From positions 2,108,001 through 2,172,000 of the forward strand of contig NZ_OY771475.1 in the NCBI RefSeq assembly GCF_963674635.1: a stretch of DNA of 64,000 nt, given 5' to 3'. The notes beneath the pieces are model-generated. The model had not been told where the DNA came from. It did no database searches and worked only from the letters and a program-made list of their open reading frames with translations. Position numbers and translations under genes: made by a program. This stretch comes from Breoghania sp. (GTDB lineage Bacteria; Pseudomonadota; Alphaproteobacteria; Rhizobiales; Stappiaceae). Of this stretch, positions 18,828-27,747 are shown one piece after another (the first letter of the stretch is position 1; each line of letters starts with the position of its first letter).

Positions 18828-19661
18828 GTGACGGGCGGCGCCCCCCCCCTTTCCATCGCTCACCCGCGAAATCCGCAGAAGGCCGGACCGTCCGGCCGGC
18901 GACAGCGACGCGCGCGGCGCTTTCCGCTTGGCCTTTTCTCCCTCGCGGGAGCCATTGCGCTGTGGGCGCTCGCCGCCCATCTCGCCGACGACGCGACGGT
19001 CCCCGGCCCGCTCGATGTTGCAAGGTTCGTGGTGCGCGAGGCCGCTTCCGGCGCCTTGTTTCTGAATCTGGGCATCACGCTTGCCCGCGTTGTCGCGGCC
19101 TTCACGCTGTCCATGCTCATCGGCACCGGGCTTGGGCTGTTGATGGGCCAGAACCGGGCGGCGGACCGGGCGCTCGATCCTTGGCTGATCCTGCTCATCA
19201 ACCTGCCCGCGCTCGTGCTGATCGTTCTTTGCTACATCTGGATCGGGCTGACGGAGGTCGCCGCAATCACCGCCGTTGCGCTCAACAAGATCCCGAACGT
19301 GGTGATCACCTTGCGCGAGGGCGCAAGAGCCCTCGATCCGGCGCTTTCCGAAATGGCGCGGGTCTACCGATTTTCACGGGCCAGACGCGTGCGCGACGTG
19401 ATCCTGCCGCAACTGCAGCCCTATCTTGCCGCCGCCTCGCGCTCCGGCCTGGCGCTGATCTGGAAGATCGTCCTGGTGGTGGAATTGCTTGGGCGCTCCA
19501 ATGGCGTCGGCTTCCAGATCCATCTTCATTTCCAGTTTTTCGACGTGACCGCGATCCTCGGCTATGCGCTCGCCTTTGTGGCGGTGATGCTGGCCATCGA
19601 ATATGCACTGGTGCAGCCCCTTGAAAAACGCGTCTCCCGCTGGCGTATCCGGCCGGCTTGA
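18828..19661 (+). CDS. ABC transporter permease, SsuC/TauC type
   Basis: Membrane subunit of the NitT/TauT-type importer, 277 residues. It opens with a basic tail, then helices such as LFSLAGAIALWALAAHLA, and contains the EAA-type loop EMARVYRFSRARRVRDVILPQL that docks the ATPase. A GTG at 18828 is used as start, four bases after the receptor gene stop; the frame is open further upstream but would overlap the receptor gene. The 3' end overlaps the ATPase gene by 59 bases. Confidence 0.87.
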   Translation: MTGGAPPLSIAHPRNPQKAGPSGRRQRRARRFPLGLFSLAGAIALWALAAHLADDATVPGPLDVARFVVREAASGALFLNLGITLARVVAAFTLSMLIGTGLGLLMGQNRAADRALDPWLILLINLPALVLIVLCYIWIGLTEVAAITAVALNKIPNVVITLREGARALDPALSEMARVYRFSRARRVRDVILPQLQPYLAAASRSGLALIWKIVLVVELLGRSNGVGFQIHLHFQFFDVTAILGYALAFVAVMLAIEYALVQPLEKRVSRWRIRPA

Positions 19662-20370
19662 TGTCCGCATCGCAGAAAAGAGCTTCGAGCGCGTGGAAGG
19701 CGGGCAGGTCTGCGTGCTGCGCGATCTCGCCTTCTCGCTGGAACCGGGCAGCTTCACCTGTCTGATCGGTCCATCGGGCTCCGGCAAAACCACCACGCTT
19801 CGCATTCTGCTCGGCCTCGACACCGATTTTGACGGCAGCGTCCGCCTGCCCGGCCAGGATGCGCGCATCGCTGTCGTGTTTCAGGAGCCGCGCCTCCTGC
19901 CCTGGCGCACGGTGGAACAGAACGTGCGGCTGGCCCTGCCCGACGACGCCACGCCCGATCTCGATGACCTGTTCGACACATTGGGCCTGAGCGACGTTCG
20001 CGCCAATTTTCCCGGCGAGCTGTCTCTGGGCCTCGCCCGCCGGGTGGCGCTGGCGCGCGCCTTCGCCATCGATCCCGATGTGCTGCTGCTCGACGAACCC
20101 TTCGTATCGCTGGACGAAGCGACAGCGAAACGGATGCGCGCGCTTTTGTTGCGGCTGTGGCGCGGGCGCGGCGTGAGCGTGCTGATGGTCACGCACAATG
20201 TGCGTGAGGCGGTGGCACTCGCCGACCGACTGCTACTGATCAGTGGGCGCCCCGCACATCTGACCGGCGATGTGCCACTACCCCTCATGCAGGAAGCGCG
20301 CACACCGGAGCGTATGGCTGCGCTGCTCGATGAGCTTGGCAAGGCCTATCCTGACATGCTCCAGATCTAG
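19603..20370 (+). CDS. ABC transporter ATP-binding protein, SsuB/TauB type
   Basis: ATPase powering the importer encoded just upstream. Walker A is GPSGSGKTT, the Q-loop lies in VVFQEPRLLPWRTV, and Walker B is DVLLLDEPFVSLDE with the H-loop in LMVTHNVREA. The signature is a divergent LSLGLARRVALARAFA: LSLG in place of LSGG. The 255-residue reading starts at an ATG inside the permease gene; a TTG at 19621 is an alternative. The operon has no visible regulator of its own. Confidence 0.9.
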   Translation: MHWCSPLKNASPAGVSGRLDVRIAEKSFERVEGGQVCVLRDLAFSLEPGSFTCLIGPSGSGKTTTLRILLGLDTDFDGSVRLPGQDARIAVVFQEPRLLPWRTVEQNVRLALPDDATPDLDDLFDTLGLSDVRANFPGELSLGLARRVALARAFAIDPDVLLLDEPFVSLDEATAKRMRALLLRLWRGRGVSVLMVTHNVREAVALADRLLLISGRPAHLTGDVPLPLMQEARTPERMAALLDELGKAYPDMLQI

Positions 20371-20433
20371 GGTTCGCCCCAAGGCGCCTTTGACCGCTTT
20401 TCTCGCATCGCCTATCTTGTCGCTCAGCGGAGA

Positions 20434-20823
20434 ATGGCACTGCGTGAACAGCGCATGAGGACGAAGGTGAGCAGACGATCGAAAATCCTCATGCTCGCCG
20501 GTGTGACGCGAAAGAACCGTCATCAGATCACCGCCGACATCAACGATGCCGTGATGGGCGTCGGAGGATGGATCAAGAGCCACACCCTGTTCTCCAACAT
20601 TGCAACGACATTCCATTTCGCCCTGCCACCGGACCGCTTGTCCACGTTGCGCCAGCGCATGGTCGAGCTGGGCGTCAGGCTGGATGAGGAGAGCATCGCC
20701 AAACTCGATGCGATCTCGATGGAGTCGAGTTCTCGGGCGGACGAGATTGCAGCGTCCCTGAACCTCACCTTCATCCACACGGAACCGGACCTGCGACGCG
20801 ACGTGCCCCACGTTCCAGGCTAG
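20434..20823 (+). CDS. hypothetical protein, 129 aa
   Basis: Not recognised. The protein looks cytoplasmic, with no signal peptide or membrane helix. It holds TADINDAVMGVGGWIKSHTLFSN, LPPDRLSTLRQRMVELGVRLDEESI and a C-terminal EIAASLNLTFIHTEPDLRRD, which reads like an alpha/beta domain. Coding is supported by a long open frame with normal codon use, but the start is uncertain: an ATG at 20455 would give a shorter form. It lies 63 bases after the ABC ATPase gene and ahead of the xoxF promoter region. Confidence 0.6.
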   Translation: MALREQRMRTKVSRRSKILMLAGVTRKNRHQITADINDAVMGVGGWIKSHTLFSNIATTFHFALPPDRLSTLRQRMVELGVRLDEESIAKLDAISMESSSRADEIAASLNLTFIHTEPDLRRDVPHVPG

Positions 20824-21223
20824 AACGCAGCCGCATACTTACCTAAAGTTAGCCAAACCAATCCCCACCCGCATCTGAATACCGCGCCCCGCCAACCGGC
20901 AAGGAACGCCCACCCGGAAAACAAATGCGGCCAAAACGCCGACGCCTAACAGAAAACACCGACAGACCCGAGTGAACACCCCAGCATTTTACCTGTTATA
21001 TCACCCCGGAAACGCCAGCTTTATCAATGACGTCAATCGGTTAGTACTATGGTGCTATCGACAATATTCTGGTGAATTTACAAAGTCCTGATGCTCGTTT
21101 GCGACTGATCGGCCGACCGACATGGTGCCTGCCCGGACCCGTTTCATTCACTGATCCGGCTCCCGGAACCGCAGGACAACAAGGTCCACCGGCGCGCGCC
21201 AACAAAAAGCGTAGGGGATGGAA
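20824..21223. promoter_or_regulatory. upstream region of xoxF
   Basis: This 400-base gap should hold the xoxF promoter. A TGACGTCA palindrome sits at about 21028-21035, and the stretch around 20990-21080 is AT-richer than its surroundings. No sigma-70 boxes can be assigned with confidence. An AGGGG ribosome site ends six bases before the ATG at 21224. Confidence 0.5.
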
Positions 21224-23032
21224 ATGCAAAGGTTCACCTTCCTGGCGGCCGCAAGTCTGGCCGCCGTGACAATCTCATCGTTCGCGCATGCCAACGATGA
21301 ACTGATTGAAATGCAGAAGAACCCGAAGGACTGGGTGATGCAGCTGGGCGACTATTCCAGCACCCGCTACAGCTCTCTCGATCAGATCAACAAGGACAAT
21401 GTCGGCAATCTTCAGGTTGCCTGGACATTCTCGACCGGCGTTCTGCGCGGCCACGAGGGCGGCCCGCTTGTGATCGGCGACGTGATGTATGTCCACACAC
21501 CGTTCCCGAACAAGGTTTTCGCGCTCGATCTCAATGACAGCGGCCGGATCATCTGGAAATACGAGCCCAAGCAGGATCCGAATGTCATTCCTGTGATGTG
21601 CTGCGACACGGTCAACCGTGGCGTCGCCTATGGCAACGGCATGATCTTCCTGCATCAGGCCGATGCAAAGCTGGTGGCGCTCGACGCCAAGACCGGTGAG
21701 GAAAAGTGGACCGCCCAGAACGGCGACGCCTCCAAGGGCGAAACCGGCACTTCGGCGCCGATGGTGGCGGGCGACAAGGTTCTCGTCGGCATTTCCGGTG
21801 GCGAATTCGGCATTCAGGGCCACATGACCGCCTACAACATGTCGGACGGGACCATAGCCTGGCGCGCCTATACGAGCGGGCCGGACGACAAGATCATGAT
21901 GGACCCGGAGAAGACCACCCATCTGGGCAAGCCGGTGGGCAAGGATTCCAGCCTGAAAACATGGGAAGGCGACCAGTGGAAGCTGGGTGGCGGCGCCACC
22001 TGGGGCTGGCTGTCCTATGATCCGGAACTGAACCTCGTCTATTACGGCTCCGGCAACCCCGGCACCTGGAACCCGGTCCAGCGTCCCGGCGACAACCGCT
22101 GGTCGATGACCATCTTCGCCCGCGATCTCGATACCGGCATGGCCAAGTGGGTCTACCAGATGACCCCGCATGACGAGTGGGACTATGACGGCGTCAACGA
22201 GATGATGCTCGTCGACATGGAAGTCGACGGCAAGATGCGCAAGACGCTGGTCCATCCCGACCGCAACGGCTTCGCCTACACGCTTGACCGCGTGACCGGC
22301 GAGTTGCTGGTGGCCAAGAAGTTCGATCCGGCCGTCAACTGGGCGACCGAGGTCGTGATGGATCCCAACAGCGACCAGTATGGCCGCCCGCAGGTGGTGT
22401 CTCAGTACTCCACCGACCAGAACGGCGCCGACGTGAACACCGAGGGCGTGTGCCCGGCGGCGCTTGGCACGAAGGATCAGCAGCCTTCCGCCTATTCGCC
22501 CAAGACCGGCCTGTTCTATGTGCCGACCAATCACGTCTGCATGGACTACGAGCCCTTTGAAGTCTCCTACACGGCCGGTCAGCCCTATGTGGGCGCGACG
22601 CTGTCCATGTTCCCCGCGCCCAACAGCCATGGCGGCCTCGGCAACTTCATTGCCTGGGATGCGGCCAAGGGCGAGATCGCCTGGTCCAACCCGGAACCCT
22701 TCTCGGTGTGGTCCGGTGCGCTGGCGACCGCAGGAGACGTGGTCTTCTACGGCACGCTGGAGGGCTACCTGAAGGCGGTCGACGCCAAGACGGGCAAGGA
22801 GCTTTACCGCTTCAAGACCGCGTCCGGCATCATCGGCAACGTCAACACCTACGAACATAACGGCAAGCAGTATGTCGGCGTGTTCTCCGGTATCGGCGGC
22901 TGGGCGGGCATCGGCCTTGCGGCAGGCCTGACGGAAGGCTCCGAGGGCCTTGGGGCCGTGGGCGCCTATCGCTCGCTGTCGAGCTACACCAATCTCGGCG
23001 GTCAGCTGACGGTGTTCGCTCTTCCCGACTGA
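21224..23032 (+). CDS. xoxF: lanthanide-type PQQ methanol dehydrogenase XoxF
   Basis: Periplasmic quinoprotein that oxidises methanol to formaldehyde or formate and passes electrons to a cytochrome c. The 602 residues begin with a Sec signal (FLAAASLAAVTISSFAHA). The adjacent-cysteine disulfide that sits over PQQ is C126-C127 (VMCCDTVNRG). Catalytic Asp320 and extra Asp322 lie in HDEWDYDGVNEMML; the second Asp is the residue that distinguishes lanthanide-dependent XoxF from calcium-dependent MxaF, which has Ala there. The ATG at 21224 is favoured over 21218 by ribosome-site spacing. Cytochrome and accessory genes follow. Confidence 0.96.
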   Translation: MQRFTFLAAASLAAVTISSFAHANDELIEMQKNPKDWVMQLGDYSSTRYSSLDQINKDNVGNLQVAWTFSTGVLRGHEGGPLVIGDVMYVHTPFPNKVFALDLNDSGRIIWKYEPKQDPNVIPVMCCDTVNRGVAYGNGMIFLHQADAKLVALDAKTGEEKWTAQNGDASKGETGTSAPMVAGDKVLVGISGGEFGIQGHMTAYNMSDGTIAWRAYTSGPDDKIMMDPEKTTHLGKPVGKDSSLKTWEGDQWKLGGGATWGWLSYDPELNLVYYGSGNPGTWNPVQRPGDNRWSMTIFARDLDTGMAKWVYQMTPHDEWDYDGVNEMMLVDMEVDGKMRKTLVHPDRNGFAYTLDRVTGELLVAKKFDPAVNWATEVVMDPNSDQYGRPQVVSQYSTDQNGADVNTEGVCPAALGTKDQQPSAYSPKTGLFYVPTNHVCMDYEPFEVSYTAGQPYVGATLSMFPAPNSHGGLGNFIAWDAAKGEIAWSNPEPFSVWSGALATAGDVVFYGTLEGYLKAVDAKTGKELYRFKTASGIIGNVNTYEHNGKQYVGVFSGIGGWAGIGLAAGLTEGSEGLGAVGAYRSLSSYTNLGGQLTVFALPD

Positions 23033-23098
23033 GGGAGCGGTGCGGGACGGTTCGTCCCGGCGGCGCGGGAGGCGAACCAGACAAGGCGAGACACAGAA

Positions 23099-23134
23099 GC
23101 GGGACCGGCACAACCTGCCGGCCCCGCCTTTTGG
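23099..23134 (+). terminator. hairpin after xoxF
   Basis: GCGGGACCGGCA and TGCCGGCCCCGC pair around a CAACC loop and are followed by CTTTT. It lies between xoxF and the cytochrome gene and may reduce readthrough, giving more xoxF than downstream mRNA. Confidence 0.7.
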
Positions 23135-23309
23135 CGACAATCGGTACGCCGGAGCACCGGCGACAAAAGCGAAAACAAGACGATCAAGGTGAGGAACGAC
23201 GGCGGCGGCGGCAAGGGAAAGTCGGCCGAAAGCTTCGTTCAGGGAGAAAACGGCAGATGGCAGCACCGGCGAGAACCGGTGCGCGCGCCAATCCGGGGAG
23301 ACGAGTTTG

Positions 23310-23822
23310 ATGAGTTTGGGACACGACAGGGAACGGGGCATTCGCAGACGGAGCAGATGCGTGACGTGGCTTTCCGCCCTCGCGGCTTGCGCGGTCATGG
23401 CAGGCAACGCCATGGCACAGGATGCAAGCACGGATGACTGGGAGCAAAAGCCCTATATTATCAAGGACGGAAAGGTCGATTACGGGGTTTATAACGGGTT
23501 CCGCCGCTATCACGCTTCCTGCCACGTCTGTCACGGACCGGACGGTCTGGGATCCTCCTATGCGCCGGCGCTGGTGGAATCCCTGAAGACCATGTCCTAT
23601 TCCGACTTTCTGGAAGTCGTCGTCAACGGACGCCAGGTGGTCAACGCCTCATCCGATTCCGTCATGCCCTCCTTCGCAGAGGTGCCGGACGTGATGTTCT
23701 ATATCGATCACATCTACGCCTACCTGAAGGCCCGCTCCAATGACGAAGTGGGGCGCGGACGGCCCAAGCGCCTCCCCGCGGGCGAGGATCCCGTCTTCAA
23801 GGAGTGGAAGGCGAGCCAATGA
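23310..23822 (+). CDS. periplasmic cytochrome c, likely XoxF electron acceptor (XoxG-type)
   Basis: Single-haem cytochrome c of 170 residues with an N-terminal signal peptide (WLSALAACAVMAGNAMAQ). The haem motif is C71-H-V-C74-H75, followed by GPDGLGSSYAPAL; the Met in DSVMPSFAEVPDV is a likely axial ligand. The ATG at 23310 follows GGGGAGA. Sitting directly after xoxF and overlapping the XoxJ-like gene by four bases, it is very likely the electron acceptor for XoxF. It is a close relative of the cytochromes found with xoxF rather than a general c550. Confidence 0.9.
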   Translation: MSLGHDRERGIRRRSRCVTWLSALAACAVMAGNAMAQDASTDDWEQKPYIIKDGKVDYGVYNGFRRYHASCHVCHGPDGLGSSYAPALVESLKTMSYSDFLEVVVNGRQVVNASSDSVMPSFAEVPDVMFYIDHIYAYLKARSNDEVGRGRPKRLPAGEDPVFKEWKASQ

Positions 23823-25240
23823 CGGGCGAAACGGCCCTGCGCGCGATCAGCCGCGTGGTTCATCGTTCTGGCATCGCCCTGCTGGCCATCTGGCTGGCAG
23901 GCGCGGTGCTGGGCGGCTTTGCGCCTCATGCGCAGGCGGCGGAGACCGTGAACCCGGATGTGGTGGACCGCACGACACTGCGCGTGTGTGCGGATCCCGG
24001 CAACCTGCCCTATTCCAACGACAAGGGGGAGGGGTTCGAGAACAGGATCGCGGAGATCATCGCGGAGGAACTGGACGTTCCCATCGCCTATACATGGTTT
24101 CCGCAGACCATCGGCTTCGTGCGCCGCACGCTCGGCGAAAAGCGGTGCGATCTCATCATCGGGGTCGCGGCCACCAACGAACTGATGCAGAACACCAATC
24201 CCTATTACAAATCCACCTATGTGATGGTCTATCGCGCCGATACCGATCTCACCGGCTCGCTTGGCGATCCGGCACTCCAAGGCAAGAAGATCGGCGTCCA
24301 GCCGCGCACCCCTGTTGCCTCACTCCTTGCCCGGCACGGCCTGATGGGACACATGAAGTCCTATCCGCTGGTGGTCGATACCCGGCTGGAAAAACCCGCC
24401 CGACAGATGGTGGCCGACGTTTCCAGCGGCGAGATCGACGTGGCGCTCGGCTGGGGGCCGCTTGCGGGCTATTGGGTGCGGGAAATCGATCCGACCCTGA
24501 GGATGGTTCCCGTCGTGCCGGAGGCCGGAACACGGCTTTCGTTCCTCATGTCGATGGGCATCCGCTACAATGAGCCCGACTGGAAGCACACGCTCAACCG
24601 GATCCTGCGCAAGCGCAAGGACGATATCACGGCGGTGCTGACCGCCTATAACGTGCCAATGCTCGACCGCAAGGGGCAACTGATCGAGGTCGCGGCCCAG
24701 CCCAGGGACAAGCCCGCCTCCCCAGCCCCGAGGGAAAAGCCCGCCGCAGCCAGCATTGCGGAGCCGGACGGCTACCGCATGGAGGCCTACCGGGCGCCCG
24801 TCCCCCGCACGCTCACAGGCGCGCGCACGGTGGATGCCGAAACCCTAATCGACCTGATCAAGACCGAAGACATCGCGCTGATCGATGTTTTTCCGGCGGC
24901 CCGCAAGCCGGAAGGACGGGGCAACAACCAGCTTTGGCGCGAGCCCAAGCGGGCGACGATCAAGGGCGCGCTCTGGCTCGCCAATATGGGGGTTGGCAAG
25001 CTTCACGAGGACGAGGAGGCGGCGTTCAAGGCGGAGCTTTCCCGCCTGTCCGAGGGCGGCAAGCGCACGCTCGCCTTCTTCTGCGAGCCGGACTGCTGGA
25101 TGTCGTGGAACGCCGCCAAGCGGGCCATGTCCTACGGGTTCGACAAGGTCGTCTGGTTTCCCGGCGGCGTGAGCGAATGGAACGATGCGGGCGAGCTGCT
25201 GGAGGAAACGCGGCCCTGGCGGCCATCCGCCCAGGAGTAG
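23819..25240 (+). CDS. XoxJ-like periplasmic protein fused to CxxxCW rhodanese-like domain
   Basis: A 473-residue exported protein in two parts. Residues about 40-280 are a periplasmic solute-binding fold of the MoxJ/XoxJ quinoprotein-associated type (TTLRVCADPGNLPYSNDKGE, then GEIDVALGWGPLAGYWVREI). After a Pro/Ala-rich linker, residues about 330-470 are a rhodanese-like domain with C422-EPD-C426-W427-MSWNAAKRA, the signature of the PQQ-catabolism-associated CXXCW family. These are normally separate proteins. The start overlaps the cytochrome stop (ATGA). XoxJ is thought to help assemble or activate the dehydrogenase; the CxxxCW pair could be redox active. Confidence 0.88.
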   Translation: MTGETALRAISRVVHRSGIALLAIWLAGAVLGGFAPHAQAAETVNPDVVDRTTLRVCADPGNLPYSNDKGEGFENRIAEIIAEELDVPIAYTWFPQTIGFVRRTLGEKRCDLIIGVAATNELMQNTNPYYKSTYVMVYRADTDLTGSLGDPALQGKKIGVQPRTPVASLLARHGLMGHMKSYPLVVDTRLEKPARQMVADVSSGEIDVALGWGPLAGYWVREIDPTLRMVPVVPEAGTRLSFLMSMGIRYNEPDWKHTLNRILRKRKDDITAVLTAYNVPMLDRKGQLIEVAAQPRDKPASPAPREKPAAASIAEPDGYRMEAYRAPVPRTLTGARTVDAETLIDLIKTEDIALIDVFPAARKPEGRGNNQLWREPKRATIKGALWLANMGVGKLHEDEEAAFKAELSRLSEGGKRTLAFFCEPDCWMSWNAAKRAMSYGFDKVVWFPGGVSEWNDAGELLEETRPWRPSAQE

Positions 25241-25321
25241 GTGACGTCAGAGCGTGGGAGGCGAGACTTTGCCAGACCAGACTTTGGGAGGCCAGACGTA
25301 GGGAGGCATGACGGCAACAGG

Positions 25322-26311
25322 ATGAAACCGGGCGCGCCCAGAACGGACCTGCGCGAACCGACACGGCGCAGCGCATTGGCCGCCATTGCGGCGGCGGGCG
25401 GGGTGATGCTGACCTCGCCTGTTGCGCCCTTTGCCGCGAGCGCGAAGGCTTCCCCGGCCCCTTCATTCGCAGAAATCGCGCCGGGCATCTTCATGCGCTC
25501 CGGTAAGCAGGCGGAAATGGATGGCGAGAACCATGGCGCGATCGCCAATATCGGTTTCGTTGTCGGGCAGACAAGCGTCGCGGTGATCGATACCGGGGCC
25601 ACCACCCGGCAGGGTCAAGCCCTGCGCGAAGCCGTGCAGGCGACCGGCAAACCGATCAGCCATGTCATCGCCACCCATGTGCATCCCGACCACTGCTTCG
25701 GCCACGGGGCCTTTGCGGAGGGCTTTGCGGCGGGTACCATCGCCAATGCGGGCCATCATCGCCTGCCGCGCGCGCTGGCGGAACGCGGTGCGTATTATCT
25801 GGAGCGGCTCGCTGCAATTGCGCCGGAAGGGAGCGAAGCCCGTTTCATCGCCCCGTCGATGCTGGTCCAGGAGACGATGACCATCGATCTGGGCAACCGC
25901 GCCTTGCGCCTGACCGCCTGGCCCGCCGCGCATACGGATAATGACCTGACGATCCATGACCTGAAGACCGACACATTCTGGGCTTCCGATCTGGTTTTCA
26001 ATGGCCGCATTCCGGTGCTCGACGGCAGCCTGACAGGGTGGCTTGCCGCCCTCCGCACGCTTGTCGAACTGGCGCCTGCATCGCTGGTTCCGGGCCATGG
26101 GGAGGTCGGCCCGCCGGGGCCGATGCTGCAGCGTCAGCGCGCCTATCTGGAGGCCTTGGCAAGCGGTGTGCGAGAGGCCATCGCGCAGGGGCTCACAATC
26201 GATGAAACCGTGACCCGGCTGGCCGATCTGGGGCGCGGGGACTGGCTGCTTTTCGATGGATCGCATGGCCGCAATATCGTGACCGCCTATACCGAACTGG
26301 AGTGGGAATGA
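25322..26311 (+). CDS. quinoprotein-associated zinc metallohydrolase (SoxH-like)
   Basis: Metallo-beta-lactamase-fold protein of 329 residues from the ATG at 25322. The motif H119-V-H121-P-D123-H124 and later AHTDNDL and VPGHGE give the zinc ligands. The N-terminus (TRRSALAAIAAAGG) looks like a twin-arginine signal. This group recurs beside PQQ dehydrogenases and resembles SoxH of sulfur oxidation. The frame stays open back to a GTG at 25241, but that stretch encodes a repetitive RPDFGRPDVGRHD-type peptide, so the later ATG is preferred. The gene overlaps the SoxYZ-like gene by four bases. Confidence 0.85.
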   Translation: MKPGAPRTDLREPTRRSALAAIAAAGGVMLTSPVAPFAASAKASPAPSFAEIAPGIFMRSGKQAEMDGENHGAIANIGFVVGQTSVAVIDTGATTRQGQALREAVQATGKPISHVIATHVHPDHCFGHGAFAEGFAAGTIANAGHHRLPRALAERGAYYLERLAAIAPEGSEARFIAPSMLVQETMTIDLGNRALRLTAWPAAHTDNDLTIHDLKTDTFWASDLVFNGRIPVLDGSLTGWLAALRTLVELAPASLVPGHGEVGPPGPMLQRQRAYLEALASGVREAIAQGLTIDETVTRLADLGRGDWLLFDGSHGRNIVTAYTELEWE

Positions 26312-27153
26312 TGCGCATATTTGCCGAAAGTCGATCCCGGCTCTCTCTCTGGCCGGGCCTTGTCCTCAGTTGCAGCCTGTTGCTTGCGGGTTTCCTCGCC
26401 GCGCCCGATGCACAAGCTGACGAAAGCGCATGGCCCGATATCCGCGACAGCGTTTTCGGCGATCGCGAAATCGCCGATGCGGCGGGCGTCGTCGCGCTTG
26501 AAACACCCTACCGTGCCCATGATGCGGCGGTGGTTCCGATAAAAATCACCGCGCTCATCCCGCAGGACGCGGAACGTTCGATCACGAAGATCACGCTGAT
26601 CGTCGACGAGAACCCGGCCCCGGTCGTGGGCACCTTCCGCTTCTTTCCGCAAAACGGCATCGCCAGCCTTTCCACCCGCGTTCGCGTCAACGCCTATACA
26701 AATATCCGCGCCATCGCGGAGACGAGCGATGGCAAGCTCTTCATGGCGGCGAATTACGTGAAAGCGGCGGGCGGCTGTTCGGCGCCGGCAGGAAAGGACC
26801 ATAAGCTTGCCATGTCGCGGCTGGGCCAAATGCGGTTCCGCCAGATCGGCGAATGGCGCGCGGGCGAGCCGTCCGAAGCGCAGGTGATGGTGAGCCATCC
26901 GAACTATTCCGGCATGCAGACCGATCAGCTGACCCAGCTCTGGATCCCGGCGGACTATGTGCGCACCATCGAGCTTTCGCTCAACGGCAAGCCGGTCCTT
27001 GCCTTCGATGGCGACATTTCCATGAGCGAGAACCCGAGCCTGCGGTTCTTCCTGAAGCCGGAAGAGGGGGCAACGCTGACAGCCCGGGTGACGGATACCG
27101 AGGAACGCAGCTTCACCGAAAGCTGGACGATCAAGCTGGAGCCGGGCTCGTGA
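26308..27153 (+). CDS. quinoprotein-associated SoxYZ-like carrier
   Basis: Exported 281-residue protein with a Sec signal ending near ADES. Residues about 40-160 resemble SoxY and contain the carrier-cysteine motif GGC157SAP, equal to the GGCGG arm of sulfur-oxidation SoxY. Residues about 170-280 resemble SoxZ (PSEAQVMVSHPNYSGMQTDQ). The fusion is the type found with PQQ dehydrogenases. Starts at 26308 and 26311 are both possible; 26308 overlaps the previous stop as ATGA. Together with the SoxH-like enzyme it suggests a thiol-linked relay, whose chemistry is not established. Confidence 0.87.
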   Translation: MMRIFAESRSRLSLWPGLVLSCSLLLAGFLAAPDAQADESAWPDIRDSVFGDREIADAAGVVALETPYRAHDAAVVPIKITALIPQDAERSITKITLIVDENPAPVVGTFRFFPQNGIASLSTRVRVNAYTNIRAIAETSDGKLFMAANYVKAAGGCSAPAGKDHKLAMSRLGQMRFRQIGEWRAGEPSEAQVMVSHPNYSGMQTDQLTQLWIPADYVRTIELSLNGKPVLAFDGDISMSENPSLRFFLKPEEGATLTARVTDTEERSFTESWTIKLEPGS

Positions 27154-27689
27154 GATGCATCCGCGTACCAGCAGTGGCTTGCGGCATCGCGCTGCTGATC
27201 CTTTCCGCGCTCCTTCCCGCACCCGCCCTCGCCGGGAAGGCGAAGGTTGCAGTGCTGCCCTTCGTTCTTCGCGATACCTCGATGGAACATCTGCCCGCCC
27301 GCATGAAGGAAGCGGAACGCGCGCGGCTTGCCATGATCACAGCGGAGCTTTCCGATCTTCTCCTGGCGCGTGGGATGACACCGATCGACCTTGCGGGGCA
27401 TGGCGGGGAAATCGACGCGCTTCAGCCACCCTGGATCTGCCCGCCCTGCGGCGCGCGTCTTGCGGGTGAGCTTGGGGCGGACATCGCGATCACCGGCTTC
27501 GTGCACAAGGTCTCCACGCTCATCCAGTCGATCACGATCATCGTCTACGACGTCCACACACAGGAGATGCTCGGAAACGCCTCCGTTTCCATTCGCGGCG
27601 ACACCGACGAGGCGTGGCGGCGCGGGGTTTCCTTCATCGCGCAGCGGCGGCGGTGGGGACCGCGCGTGGAAGCCGCGCTTGAGGATTAG
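27150..27689 (+). CDS. exported DUF3280-like protein, 179 aa
   Basis: Unknown function. A GTG at 27150 overlaps the stop of the SoxYZ-like gene. The N-terminus is a signal peptide (VACGIALLILSALLPAPALA). The mature part has VAVLPFVLRDTSM and AERARLAMITAELSDLL, a CPPC motif (residues about 94-97), then GELGADIAITGFVHKVS. The alpha/beta pattern resembles the periplasmic TolB-N-like domains of DUF2380/DUF3280. Membership in the quinoprotein operon suggests a role in the same periplasmic system; the CxxC pair may be redox active. Confidence 0.75.
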   Translation: MRCIRVPAVACGIALLILSALLPAPALAGKAKVAVLPFVLRDTSMEHLPARMKEAERARLAMITAELSDLLLARGMTPIDLAGHGGEIDALQPPWICPPCGARLAGELGADIAITGFVHKVSTLIQSITIIVYDVHTQEMLGNASVSIRGDTDEAWRRGVSFIAQRRRWGPRVEAALED

Positions 27690-27747
27690 CGGAGCGGCCG
27701 GTTTGGGTGCGTGGCGCGTTTGGGAGGGGGCGAATTTGGGAGGGCGT

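Noticed and set aside
21275..23431. Long open frame on the minus strand opposite xoxF (over 700 codons)
   Set aside because: Shadow of the high-GC xoxF gene: it is rich in Arg, His and Gly, has no motif, and ends where coding bias ends.
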